A stretch of DNA of 64,000 bases, from positions 6,739,001 through 6,803,000 of the forward strand of contig NC_135566.1 of NCBI RefSeq assembly GCF_964340395.1. The letters run 5' to 3'. Below, one piece after another: positions 50,957 to 62,204 of this stretch (position 1 is its first letter; each line of letters opens with the position of its first letter). The stretch comes from Glandiceps talaboti (taxonomy: Eukaryota > Hemichordata > Enteropneusta > Spengelidae). The notes under the pieces are model-generated. The model was not told the DNA's origin and ran no database searches. It saw only the letters and a program-made list of their open reading frames with translations. The translations under genes and the position numbers were made by a program.

Positions 50957-51570
50957 ATTTGGCTGTTGCTATGGGCGTGGTCATGTTGTTAGAGATATTT
51001 GCATACATTTGTGTATGTTTTTGTTCACTTGTGTATGAATTCCTGATATTGTCTTTGCAATATACGTGATCATTTGGCTGTTGCTATGGGCGTGGTCTTG
51101 TTGCTAGGAAAATTTACATACATTTTTTGAATGTTTATTCAATTGTCTATTAAACCCTGTTGTTATCTTTGTGAAATACACCACCATTTGGCTGTTGCTA
51201 TGGGCGTGGTCATGGTTACTAGGGTATTTGCATACATTTTTTGAATGTTTATTCATCTGTCTTTCTATTCCTGTTGTTATCTTTGCAATATACGTGGTTA
51301 TTTGGCTGTTGTTATGGGCGTGGTCTTGTTGCTATGCAAATTTACATACATTTTTTGGATGTTTATTCAATTATCTATTAAACCCTGTTGTTATCTTTGT
51401 GAAATACACCAACGTTTGGCTGTTGCTATGGGCGTGGTCATGGTTGCTAGGGTATTTGCATACATTTTTTGAATGTTTACTCACTTGCTTACCAGATGAT
51501 GTTGTTATTTGACCAAAATATACTGCCATTTGGTTGTTGCTAAAGGGCGTGGTCATGGTCGCTAGGGCCA
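50957..51570. repeat. 114-bp tandem repeat, about 5.4 copies, with alternating subtypes
   Basis: Unit starts at 50957, 51072, 51186, 51300, 51414 and 51528, each marked by 'tttggctgttgctatgggcg' or a close variant. Copies alternate between a 'catggtt...gtatttgcatac' type and a 'cttgttgct...aatttacatac' type, giving a 228-bp higher-order period. 114 is divisible by 3, so frames stay open (51171-51512, plus) and encode a 38-residue repeat; I read that as a by-product. Confidence 0.93.
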
Positions 51571-51599
51571 ATTTTGTCAAAATGTTTTTAAGAAAATCT

Positions 51600-52112
51600 G
51601 CAGAATAACAGTTTCAGAAACATCTCGCCAAGTTTCAGACTAATTGACCAAGTACTTTTTGAGATACAAGTTTTTGACCAAAAATGAACATTTTTACACC
51701 TAATTTGCATATCACTCATGGAATCATGGTATGCTTAATATTTCTTCGTCCATACATCCCTAGATACATTCCCATTAAATTTCAGCCCAATCTGCTCAGT
51801 AGTTTTAGAATTATAGATTTTTAACCAAAAAGACACATTTTTAGCCCTAATTTGCATATCACTGATGGAATCATCCCGTCATGAACAAATCTTACTTTAC
51901 ACCCCCTTAAGAATGTTCCCACCAAATTTCGCACCAATCTGCCCAGTAGTTTCTGAGTTTAAGTTTTTTGACCAAAAATCACATTTTTTGACCCAAATCA
52001 CACACCTGTGATGCGATCATTTTGATTTGAACAATTTCCCAACTAGACACCCAAAGTAATGGACCCACCAAATATCGTGGCAATCGGTTCAGCGGTTTTT
52101 GACTTTAAGTTG

Positions 52113-52148
<36 letters not shown>

Positions 52149-52205
52149 GACAGACAGACGCCGGGCGATCCCTATAGCACTACTGAACAAGTTCAGTTGT
52201 GCTAA
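51600..52205. repeat. Diverged ~145-bp tandem module ending in CA/GACA microsatellite
   Basis: The series 'taatttgcatatcact...atggaatcat...cccaatctgc..cagtagttt..gaccaaaaa' repeats three to four times with drift, followed by a CA run (52111-52142), GACA units and a terminal part 'gatccctatagcactactg' then a 'gttcagttgtgctaaa' tail. It looks like a dispersed repeat with a conserved 3' end. Confidence 0.7.
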
Positions 52206-52913
52206 AAAACGGACCAGTTGCAGCTAGGCATAATGACAGAACTCACTGGTCAAGGAAACTTTGCCGTCTTATTCTGCGTAATTTTCAAAATGAGACATGA
52301 AATTCTAGAAATTGTCAGCATTTATAATATATAATTATTACATTGAGTAGTTTCGAATATTTTAATGAGGTAGAAAAAATATTGTCATTATGTTGGTCAC
52401 TCACATGTTGCCAAATTTTGAAATGTTGAAATCAAAGCAGTACAAATCAGTCCAAAGTCATTTTTTACATAGTATGCGCCCCAGAGTTAAACAGTTTAAA
52501 CTTTTTCTCTTACTTTGGTCAAGAAACCTGAAACCCATTATCAGTTCATATGAACATGAAATGAAGGGCTGCCATCGAACCTTTTTAAATAGAGGTCAAA
52601 ATGATATCAAAATTAGGTCATTTTAAAATCCAATATGGCCGCCACCCAATATGGCCACAGCCGACTGCAGTTCTATGGGGAAATGAAACACTGTTGATTT
52701 CCTTGAAAACAAGTAAACGGTAAACCCTCACTTTTCTTTTATCATTTCAAAAGGACCACGAAAATTATTTACATGGCAAACTTTGGAGAGATTTTAAGAA
52801 CTTTTGATTTACAAAGGCGCATTCTACCTTAAGAATGACTGTTGTCAACATCCTTCTTAAAAAATATGAATGTTTACACTGAGATTATTGCTACGCGCAC
52901 GCTAGATCAATCT
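52206..52913. other. 3' flank of gene G with dispersed repeat piece
   Basis: Around 52580-52690 the 'agaggtcaaaatgat' and 'ccaatatggccgcc' motifs match the 3' flank of gene A (1915-1975). No gene. Confidence 0.5.
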
Positions 52914-54260
52914 TCAAACACTCTGTGGGCTACGATTGGACAGCTCTATGTCACGTGTGTTGACGTTCATTTCGTCATCACTTTGTTGTATCTCCTGGTA
53001 CCTCTCACCGTGACATGATGCGATAATTTGCATAATTATGTAAACAAATGTTGATGAAAGAGACAATGCCAAAGTCATGTACATCAGCATCATAACATTG
53101 TATGCGTCGAAAAGTAGTCCTAATACGTATGGTAAAATCATTTCTGAAGTGGCTGCAGCCATGGTAAAGGTTGACATCGCCTTCCCTGTCAGTTTTATGT
53201 AGCATTCTGCCCATGAAATAGCACTTGGGAAAACTGTCGCCAGAGAAAGGCCGAGTAATATAGAAGCGCCCCAAACGACACTCAAACTTGTGTCGCCGAA
53301 AATAACCAAGAGCGTGCTTGCAGTACACATACCACATAGATCCATAATTAACATAGTTCGTGGAGATAAAAACATGGCACAAAATATACCCAATCCTCTA
53401 GCAGCAGCAAAACTGGCCCAGAAAGCTGAATTTAAATAACTAGCGACTTTCACTGTGAATCCATAATCAGATTTTATGGCAAAAGTATATATGAATCCAC
53501 CGTAGGTTATCTCATGACCGATAAAACTGAAACTAAATAAAAACAAAAGTATTATCAGAGTTGCCTTGAAGATGGCGCTTTCCGTGTCTGCTTCTTGTCT
53601 GGATTGTTCGAGATCTGAGTGGCGATCCTTTGGAATTGCGATAAGACGAGGGCCTCGTATGAACAACCAAAAGAATGGCAAAGCCACGGCGAAGAAGAAG
53701 AGTGAAAGTATAGTATAGGGTACCCACAGCGTTCCGTTTCCTCTAAATGTTGGTTCGGTAGTTGTATTGAAGTTCACAATGTTGGTCTCGCGTATGTCCG
53801 AAGAATTTAAAAGTACACTCACGTTTGGATCAAAAGGTAATAATGAAGGTATGTATGTGGGTTGTGGTCCAATGCTAGATGCATATGTGGTATTGAAAGA
53901 CTCAGTAGACGGCGGCGTCAGAAATGGTCCTGCTATTAAGGGAGCAACCGTAGCCCCTACGGCAAAACAGAAGTGAAGACCCTGAAGCCATGGTCCCGAA
54001 TCTCGTCCCCATACATTAACGCAAACCACATTTCCTCCTGAAATGTACAACGAGTTAATATATTTAAATGATATGCACCGTCTCTCTATATCGAATGATA
54101 ATTGGTGTAACTATTCATTTTCTCCGAGTGTCAAAATTACATGATATTGTGTGACTGAAGATTGGAAAATGCCCTGACGTACAAACTGATAGACAGACAT
54201 CGTCATATGAAACAACATATATAATGTGATCAATACTGATCGATAGATATTGTTAGATAG

Positions 54261-54291
<31 letters not shown>

Positions 54292-54325
54292 CTATTATAT
54301 AGATAGATAGATACTATTAGATAGA

Positions 54326-54409
<84 letters not shown>

Positions 54410-55536
54410 TAGATAGATAGATAGAAGATAGATGGATAGATAGATAGTTCCCTATCTGTCTCTCTGTCTGTATGTACGTATGTATGTATGTATGTATGTA
54501 TGTATGCATGCATGCATGCATGCATGTATGTATGTATGTATGTATGTATGTATGTATGTATGTATGTATGTATGTATGTATGTATGTATGTATGCATGTA
54601 TGTCTGTCTGTATGTGCGTAGGTATGTATGTATGTATGTATGCATGTATGTATGTATGTATGTATGTATGTATGTATGTATGTATGTATGTATGTATGCT
54701 AGTATATATTTATGTATGCATGTGCGCACGCACGCACGCACGCACGTACGTACGTACGTACGTATGTATGTATGTATGTATGTATGTATGTATGTATGTA
54801 TGTCATACAAACTATAAAAGAAAGGTTTAAGAATTCTGCCATACCTGTCTCCAGACCTCCTACACAGAATCCCCAAGCAGCTATCATACAAATCAGCAAG
54901 GCAAACTCTTTGCACCAGGCTATGGACACACCAGTAATGGATGCACCAAGCAGACAAGATCCTAAAATAAATTGGTTGTCAAATTTATCCAAGCAGGCAC
55001 CCCATACCAGACAACCAATGAAATACCCTGTGCTCCGAGCCGTAAAAATGAAAGTGGCCTTCTGTAATGACGTACCCAGGAGAAGCTGGAAGTCTAACAG
55101 ACATGGTCCAAATACTGCAACAACAAATCCCTATTGATGCAAAAATAAATATCCGAGGTTTACATGTTATGAGATTAAAATGGATTAGTCTAATTTCGTA
55201 TAGTCTGAAGTGATGTACTAACTACAAAATGAAATGTTGCTTTCGTCAAGTACACGTAGTAGGTATAGTTGCGGTTACGTTCTCACAAGTCAGAGTACAT
55301 TTTACTACAGACACCAGGGCGTATGTTATGTACTGCCGTAAAGTGGCTCGTGGTTTTACGATAGTTGACGGTTGGCGTTGTCATATGTGGTTGTTAAAGC
55401 GCGGCAGCTGTCAATTCACACACGCGATTCACACACACGATTCAAACACAGGGTCCCATGCTACTAAAACTTCAATACTTAAATAGTATTTTTTTCATTG
55501 GTGTCATTGCATTTGTGATTACCATTGTATTTTTAG

Positions 55537-55567
<31 letters not shown>

Positions 55568-55578
55568 GCTGTTGTTGC

Positions 55579-55626
<48 letters not shown>

Positions 55627-55890
55627 AACTAGTTCTACAATTTCAATGATGCTAATGTTACCTTCATCTTATTCCATGAAGTGCATTCCATCACACACAA
55701 AAAACATACATATATAACTTACTACGCCAAAGAGAGTTAAATAAACCAATGACGTCTTAACTATTCTGATAAACGATTCTTCTTTCTTCTCATCCTCACT
55801 TTTCATCACGTCCACAGTTTGACTCGTCAGTAGATTTGAGTTCACCTGCGGTGGCGGTGCCTTCGCGTCGTCTACTACGATATCATTCAT
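52914..55890 (-). CDS. Gene G: MFSD4/SLC60-like 12-TM transporter, three coding exons, short loop
   Basis: Minus-strand exons are 55890-55723, 55130-54845 and 54037-52914 (168+286+1124 nt, 525 residues), close to the length of vertebrate MFSD4 proteins. Donors are GTAAGT (55722) and GTATGG (54844); acceptors CATCAATAG (weak tract) and TTTCAG. The start MNDIVVDD is the first useful in-frame ATG after a likely UTR acceptor at 55960. Exon 1 tail has NLLTSQTV, then TM1 (LVYLTLFGV). Exon 2 has FGPCLLDFQ, TARSTG and GACLDKFDN, shared with gene F. Exon 3 starts GGNVVCVNVW; the extracellular loop is only about 62 residues, with NTT, NVS, NSS, NTT and NGT sequons, then TM6-TM12 and a moderately acidic tail. 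It probably keeps the ancestral loop size. Substrate unknown. Confidence 0.9.
54253..54802. repeat. Compound GATA/GACA/GTAT microsatellite filling intron 2 of gene G
   Basis: GATA and GACA blocks at 54253-54430, then GTAT with GCAT and ACGT variants from 54471 to 54802. It ends 42 nt from the exon 2 donor. Frames of up to 220 residues across it are by-products. Confidence 0.96.
55537..55626. repeat. GTT trinucleotide repeat in intron 1 of gene G
   Basis: About 30 GTT units with two GCT interruptions, inside intron 1 (55131-55722). Confidence 0.97.
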
Positions 55891-55959
55891 TGTTTCCCAG
55901 CAGGTAGAAGTCAAACTGTCCAATGTAAGTCGTAGATGTTGTACTAATCCATACAATAC
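55891..55959 (-). other. Probable 5' UTR part of gene G exon 1
   Basis: The minus strand reads GATTATTCAG at 55960, an acceptor-like end, then 69 nt to the start codon; the first ATG in it (GTATGGATT) hits a stop after one codon. Suggests an upstream non-coding exon. Confidence 0.4.
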
Positions 55960-56466
55960 CTGAATAATCACAGAAAGAGACCGTGTAACAAGTTATTTTG
56001 TATTATACAGCATTCACTATTGTGAAATCATGGCAATCTGCCTCTCACACTAATAATTACTGTCATTAATTTTTCATAAATTCTTCTGCATTGGGACATC
56101 TGCATCCTTTCCTATATTCGTATCTGCTTCCCATTTCAACATAAGAAGGAGATAACACTCGAATATAGTTTTATTTCCTTGATGTAATAACATCGACCTC
56201 GACCTTGACCTTGCGCTATTCTAGACACCAGCAGCCTTTGAAATACAGGAAAATACAGACAGTTTCGTGTGCTCAATCGTACATAGCAAAAACTACGAGA
56301 AGATTGCGAGAGCTGAGCAAGAAACATTAAAAAAAATCTGAATGGCTTGCACGACCCTTGTCGGAATGTCACATCTTGCAGGTCTAGCTTTCTGCAAGAA
56401 CTTGATGATTATGCGTTGCTTACAGCTCTAGCTGCTCTATAGCAGTGTGTCTGTATGACTGAATTT

Positions 56467-56745
56467 ACTACACAAGGTCTGTTGAAGTTCAAGCAAAATC
56501 CATGGTCACCAGCCAGTGAAAGTTGGTAGAATCTGTTAAAGTTTACAGCTGATTTAACAAAATAAAGAACGAAAATCATTGAAAAGATCATATATATACA
56601 AGATAACTCCTTCTGTATATTCACTACATTTTTAGGTAATATCAGAGAGTATGTGTCTAAACTTTTAACACATTCTACCAACTTTCACTGGCTGGTGACC
56701 ATGGATTTTGTTTGAACTTCAAATGATTATACTTTGTGTAGTAGT
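56467..56745. mobile_element. Fold-back / MITE-like element with ~80-nt arms
   Basis: The left arm (56467-56544) and the inverse of the right arm (56657-56745) share 'atccatggtcaccagccagt' and 'gaaagttggtagaat' exactly, plus a diverged outer part ('tactacacaa'). The spacer is about 110 nt. No coding capacity. Confidence 0.8.
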
Positions 56746-57819
56746 GTGCATTCTGTTACTGTTTATATCATTAACTAAGTAAAGGGCCCACATAGTGAAA
56801 GTGATGTGTGTGTGTGCTATTTTTATGGTGTCTATCTCAACATGAAACCTAGTGACCAGGCTCACTGATCTTGATAGTTCATTCAATGGTTTTGACTCGG
56901 TCTACGGAAAACAGCTGTAACCCTTGTCACATTTTCTTCTGTTACTGCTTGTCGGAGTCAACTGAATGGGGACAGAATGGATGGCCTCTAACCTTTCGCC
57001 TCGCTGTCTTCGTAAATAAGCATAGCTTCAACTGTCAATAAATTCCCGTATATATCCTGTCATAGGGTACCTGAGAAGTTCACTCCACGAAGTTTGAGCA
57101 GATCGGGTCCGGGAATGGGCACAGAGGAACGTCTTCGATCGTGTAGTCTTATTGTGAACATTCTTAGCAATGGATATTCGAGAGTTCACAGATACGTCAT
57201 GATATCCTACATTTGCCATTGAGGGCGCCAAACCAACATATCACACATAGCATGCACAGTTCACTGTGTGGCTTTATCATGTTGATCAGTCTACGAAGGT
57301 GGTGGTGACCTTGAAATATGAGATATGTTGTATGTGTCTTAAAATACAACGTATGTGTCTTAAAATACAACGCGTGTACAAAATAAAGAGAATGTAACAT
57401 ACCAACCCGATGATCTTCAAACCAGACCAGACGTTGTGTTATATAACAGTATTGATTTCAGAGCAAAATAGTATACATTGTGGTAGCATCAATTGTTCAA
57501 AAAAAAACTTTGGAAAAGCATTGTTAGCCGCGACTTTTCACACTTGTTGGTCCTGCTGTTCTATACATGTGTTTGTTCTCCTTTTGATAAAATATCATTG
57601 AAAGAATTTTAAAAGCTAGCTATATTGTTCCCTTTTTTTCGTATTATGTAATGACTAAAATTCTCTGTATGGACTTTTGTTGATCTGCATGGTATGTCGC
57701 GTCAATTCACATTCCCTTTATTGGATTGAGGGAATGTGGTCAAATAAATTTGCACAAACTTCTGCATCGCTTTTCCAACTTAAGTAGTATAAATTGCTTC
57801 GAGAGTTTACTTCCTTCTG

Positions 57820-58010
57820 CTAAATAACCTTCGGATATTCAGTGTGCAACCAATAAATAATGAAAGTAAGCTCTTACAATGAATATTCAGTGTGCGAGTT
57901 ACAATTGTGTTTCTTGGCAACCGACCGAAAATTACGACGCGAAATAACTCTTTAGAACCCAAGGTTTATGAAAATACCTTCTTTTTTTCCTGGGTGTCCC
58001 CTCTAAAATA
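57820..58010. repeat. Fragment of dispersed element family
   Basis: 'attcagtgtgcaac' (twice here) recalls the fold-back element in intron 2 of gene B ('atttagtgtgcaac'), and 'tttatgaaaatacctt...ttcctg' recalls the right arm of the element at 31095-31560. Confidence 0.4.
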
Positions 58011-58245
58011 TATTTCTATATTAAATTATGACGTTTTATTATTGTGACACTTTGCAGTCACATAATTATTTTCATGTTTATACTAGTTTTCTGAGTTCTG
58101 AGTGGCTAGACTAGATAATTTAATTAGTAACAATTTTCAAGCCTCTCGACCGCTCTAATACAATTTTACACACAGTGTGTGTATTGTATGCTTTCAATGT
58201 TATTTTTTTCCCTCTTATGATGGGTTAATAAACATATCGTATCGT

Positions 58246-58308
58246 ATCGCATCATTCATGTCATATCATATCATATCATATCATATCATATCATATCATA
58301 TCATATCA
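58246..58308. repeat. ATCAT pentamer repeat
   Basis: About nine perfect TCATA units preceded by degenerate CGTAT units. Confidence 0.95.
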
Positions 58309-58877
58309 TCTTTTCATCAACTATTATTTCTGACTGTATAGAAACTTAGTGTCACATTAATTTCCCCTTGTCCCGAAACATGGGAGGGCTTGAATTGACA
58401 CCCCCCCCCCCATAAAAAAAACTGATAGAATAAGAAAATTTTAAGCAATAAGCTTTAATAGTAACCAACCCCTCCTAAAATGGTGTACCCATCATATCTT
58501 TCATTAATCTCTGTTTTTCACATAAATTGTCTGCATTCTATAGAGTTTGCTGTAAAATGATAACACAATAACGACACAGTGAGGAGACGACGTTGCCACA
58601 CACAATTACAGTAGTTGTTACTGAAAACATCATTTTACATGTGAAAAGTGATCTGCTGAGTATTGGAGGTTATGGAATGGTGAAGAATAACCCATATTCT
58701 ATGAAGCATAATGGTGAGATGTTTTGACTGATAAAAAAAAGCACTGTCCCTACATACACTTTGCAATTAAAGCTAACATATGTGGTGACAAACACGTTTG
58801 GAATCAGGAATCGTAGTAATGTATACTGTGAATTGCTCATCAATTCTAAATTCGTTAGTTAGTGCATTCTCAGTCAT

Positions 58878-58959
58878 GAATGGATCATACATTCAAACCT
58901 GTCTCCATGGAGACTGGTTTGAATGGATCATACATTCAAACCTGTCTCCATGGAGACTG
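58878..58959. repeat. Duplicated palindrome
   Basis: A 39-nt unit repeats directly with a 43-nt period (58878-58916, 58921-58959). The first forms a near-perfect 34-nt palindrome with the start of the second (58891-58924), centred on CTCCATGGAG. Confidence 0.9.
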
Positions 58960-60963
58960 ATATATAATTAAGGGTAGAATACCAGCATGTTATTGTGTCA
59001 CTCTAAAAATACAACCTACTATATTACTACATACCTAACACGTGACGAGGTCATACTGTATACAACGCTATCACCATTTCTGAATTAACCATATTGACCT
59101 CAGTTATTATATATCACAGTAATTATCATATTATTAAAGTCCGTCACAGTCAAAGCTATAAACAGTTCAGAATTTGCACGTCCTTTACAAACCATACTCT
59201 ACATCAATTTATTTCCCGTAATATCAAAATGCTGTTATGGGACACTAATGATTTTATGATTTCATTAATTAGACCATGAATAATTAATAATCTAATACTC
59301 TTCTGCAATAATTTTTTTTCCGACGGTGCAGCCAAAGGAAATACTAGTGACCAATTAAACAGAAGTTACAAAACCTTGGGTCACACGAGTATTTTCCGAC
59401 TGGATGAAGAAGAACTTTGGCAATATAATATGATTATACTTGCAAAAGCATCATTTATAATTTATGAAAAATCTAGATGGCGACTTTAAACATTTTGATG
59501 TATACTTAAAACACCACAGGACGAATTATATATTGACGTGACTTAACAAGCTTAGGTGTAAATCCCATATTTTTCGTTTGAACGCGTTCAACTTGACTAT
59601 CCCATGGTATAATGTAAGTTTGAATGAATAGTAGTAAACACGCAGACACTGAAAATAAAAATAATAATTATGTATAATATAAAAATGGATAACGTTCATA
59701 TACCACTGTTATTTTGAGCTGTGCACACGATGAACTTTGGATCTATCTCTACAGTGTCTAGTATGTAAATAATTTAATAATATATGAACAAATGGTAGCG
59801 AGATAGCGTGACGAGTAGGTGATCCTGAAAGCCACATTCACCGATCAATCGTCCTAGTGCTGTGATGATTGTCGCTAAGTGAAATCGTTTTGTCATAAAT
59901 TGAAAAACATGACATCTGATTTGAGTGATAGGTGACTCAAGGTCACGTTGCACTAATCGAAAATTCACTTCAATGTTCGTTGTTGACAAATGTGTTCGAT
60001 TTAAATGTTGCAGGAGTACAAATACACTAGAGAAATACTACTGTGACTAAATATTTCAGTTGGTAAGATCTAGAAACGTAGTATGCAACTGAGGACGTAT
60101 CTGTGCAGACAAGCGGATAGCTTCATTAATGACTTGCGGCGGAGACACGATCCTTTGATGTTCGAGATCTAGAGTAATCACTAATTCATGTCCAAAGCAA
60201 ATTTTAAACTGTTATAAACCCAAGTTTCATATTATCCGACAGCAGGTAAAGTGAACATTCTGAAGTACGACTTCCGGTTCGTATTCGATTCATACCCTTG
60301 TGAAACTAAGGTCTTATATGCTGTACGTAGGACACTGATCGTACAGATTCATGTGTATTTAGAAGTTATACACTTTTCATCAGTAGTAAATAAATATGAT
60401 TCCTAGCAATGTTTTGGTGGTTGGTGTGTTAGATATTTGAACACACTTACCAGATAAGAATATTATCGTGTAAGAAGGACGGCGTGTATCTGGAATCCTT
60501 CGACGAAAAATAAAGCTGCAATCGTCCCACATACGCTAAACGTTCGATGATATGATAATCAACTGATCTAGTACAACCGACATCTGTCACTGTATCTCAT
60601 CCTAGCGATCGACAGGCTTGTAGGATGGCTGGATACTATTGGAGTATGAGTCCCGTTGCGAGAGATTGATATATAGACAACAAGGTGACGAGGCTATTTC
60701 GATATACGGCTGTTTCTTACAAAGATGAAATGCCGTGTACCTTGGGGGAAACACGCAAGTCATGTGCACATGCGCGTTGCAAAGATAAGCATATGCAATA
60801 TGAGATATCAATCATTATGAAAGCCTATTTATGTTCAGTAAATACGAATAATTACCTATAAGTATTGAGGTTCGACCTTTTGCATTTGAGTTGCTAATAA
60901 ATAATCATTAATAATATATATCGTTCCCGTGACTTATTTGAAAGTGTATTTTCTGAATCCATC

Positions 60964-61413
60964 AAAATGTGACGGGTTAAAATGTGACGGGTTAAAATGT
61001 AAAGGGTTAAAATGTAAAGGGTTAAAATGTGACGGGTTAAAATATGACGGGTTAAAATGTAAGGGTTAAAATATGACGGGTTAAAATGTGACGGGTTAAA
61101 ATATGACGGGTTAAAATATGACGGGTTAAAATGTAAGGGTTAAAATATGACGGGTTAAAATGTAAAGGGTTAAAATGTAAAGGGTTAAAATGTGACGGGT
61201 TAAAATGTGACGGGTTAAAATGTGACGGGTTAAAATGTAAGGGTTAAAATGTGACGGGTTAAAATGTAAGGGTCAAGTTAAAATGTAAAGGGTTAAAATG
61301 TAAAGGGTTAAAATGTAAAGGGTTAAAATGTGAGGGTTAAAATGTGACGGGTTAAAATGTGACGGGTTAAAATGTGATGGGTTAAAATGTAAGGGGTTAA
61401 AATGTGAGGGGTT
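60964..61413. repeat. 15-bp GGGTTAAAATGTGAC minisatellite, about 30 copies
   Basis: The unit is about 14-15 nt, with variant tails GTGACGGG, GTAAAGGG, GTAAGGG and ATGACGGG mixed along the array. A minus frame (61273-61536) across part of it is a by-product. Confidence 0.95.
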
Positions 61414-61810
61414 AACGTTATCTTTGGAGTTGACATTGCAATTTATTATGACCAGCCGGCCGTGGGTGTTATATATTATATTATATCTTCTCAGTGACTG
61501 TTTGTCCCATTCAAGTGATACTTTTAGTAGAAACATGAGACATTTGTATGTAGTAAAACTCGATATAGACTGATTATGATATCATTTGCAACGTTTTGTA
61601 ATTTGTCTCCCATTTTCCCATTATCGCGTCATATATATATATATTATTTATTACTCTTCATCACAGGCAAAAATTGAATTACACAATAATGAAAAAATAT
61701 TAACAATGTAACTAGACAAGACAGAAAAAACATACATATAACAAGAAAGTGGCAATTAGCAAACAATGAAAATGATAACATAGACATTGACATCAACAAG
61801 TTTTGTATAT

Positions 61811-61908
<98 letters not shown>

Positions 61909-61942
61909 ATATACCTAGTGATAATGCTTTGCCATGATTCGT
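61414..61942. other. Intergenic with long AT microsatellite
   Basis: A short TA run near 61629-61644 and a long AT run at 61816-61901. No gene. Confidence 0.8.
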
Positions 61943-62025
61943 GACTGTGAGTTACCAGAATCACATGCTATTTCCCTCGGCCTTTGGCCTCGGGAAATAG
62001 CATGTGATTCTGGTAACTCACAGTC
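61943..62025. repeat. Perfect 34-nt inverted repeat (hairpin)
   Basis: 61943-61976 is the exact inverse of 61992-62025 (core gactgtgagttaccagaatc), with a 15-nt loop that itself contains a GGCC palindrome. No mismatch seen. Confidence 0.95.
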
Positions 62026-62084
62026 CCTCGGGTGTAATAAATGGGTGCTATAGCCCTCATGGCCAGGCAATGTGTTCAATATAT

Positions 62085-62086
62085 AG

Positions 62087-62118
<32 letters not shown>

Positions 62119-62204
62119 ACAATACATACATACATACATACATACATACATACATACATACATACATACATACATACATACATACATACATACATACATA
62201 CATA
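62085..62204. repeat. CA and CATA microsatellite
   Basis: CA units to about 62121, then about 20 CATA units. Confidence 0.97.

Larger units (their letters stand above)
55960..60963. other. Intergenic upstream of gene G, repeats only
   Basis: No gene seen. Contains the fold-back element at 56467-56745, a short 21-bp tandem (57328-57371), element-like sequence at 57820-58010, an ATCAT repeat and a duplicated palindrome, each listed separately. 58320-58870 and 58965-60960 show nothing recognisable. Confidence 0.5.

Noticed and set aside
51171-51512. 113-residue frame with an internal 38-residue repeat
   Set aside because: The 114-bp DNA repeat is a multiple of three, so an open frame is expected; the same array has frames in other phases and no conserved start.
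50957-51570. CRISPR-like regular repeats
   Set aside because: Units are contiguous without unique spacers, and the context is eukaryotic.
54295-54957. A 220-residue minus frame rich in THTY repeats running into real exon 2 sequence
   Set aside because: It is microsatellite in intron 2 of gene G; the splice donor at 54844 explains the conserved part.
60964-61413. Telomere-like GGGTTA in the minisatellite
   Set aside because: The unit is 14-15 nt with AAATGTGAC between G runs, not a TTAGGG-type hexamer, and the array is internal.
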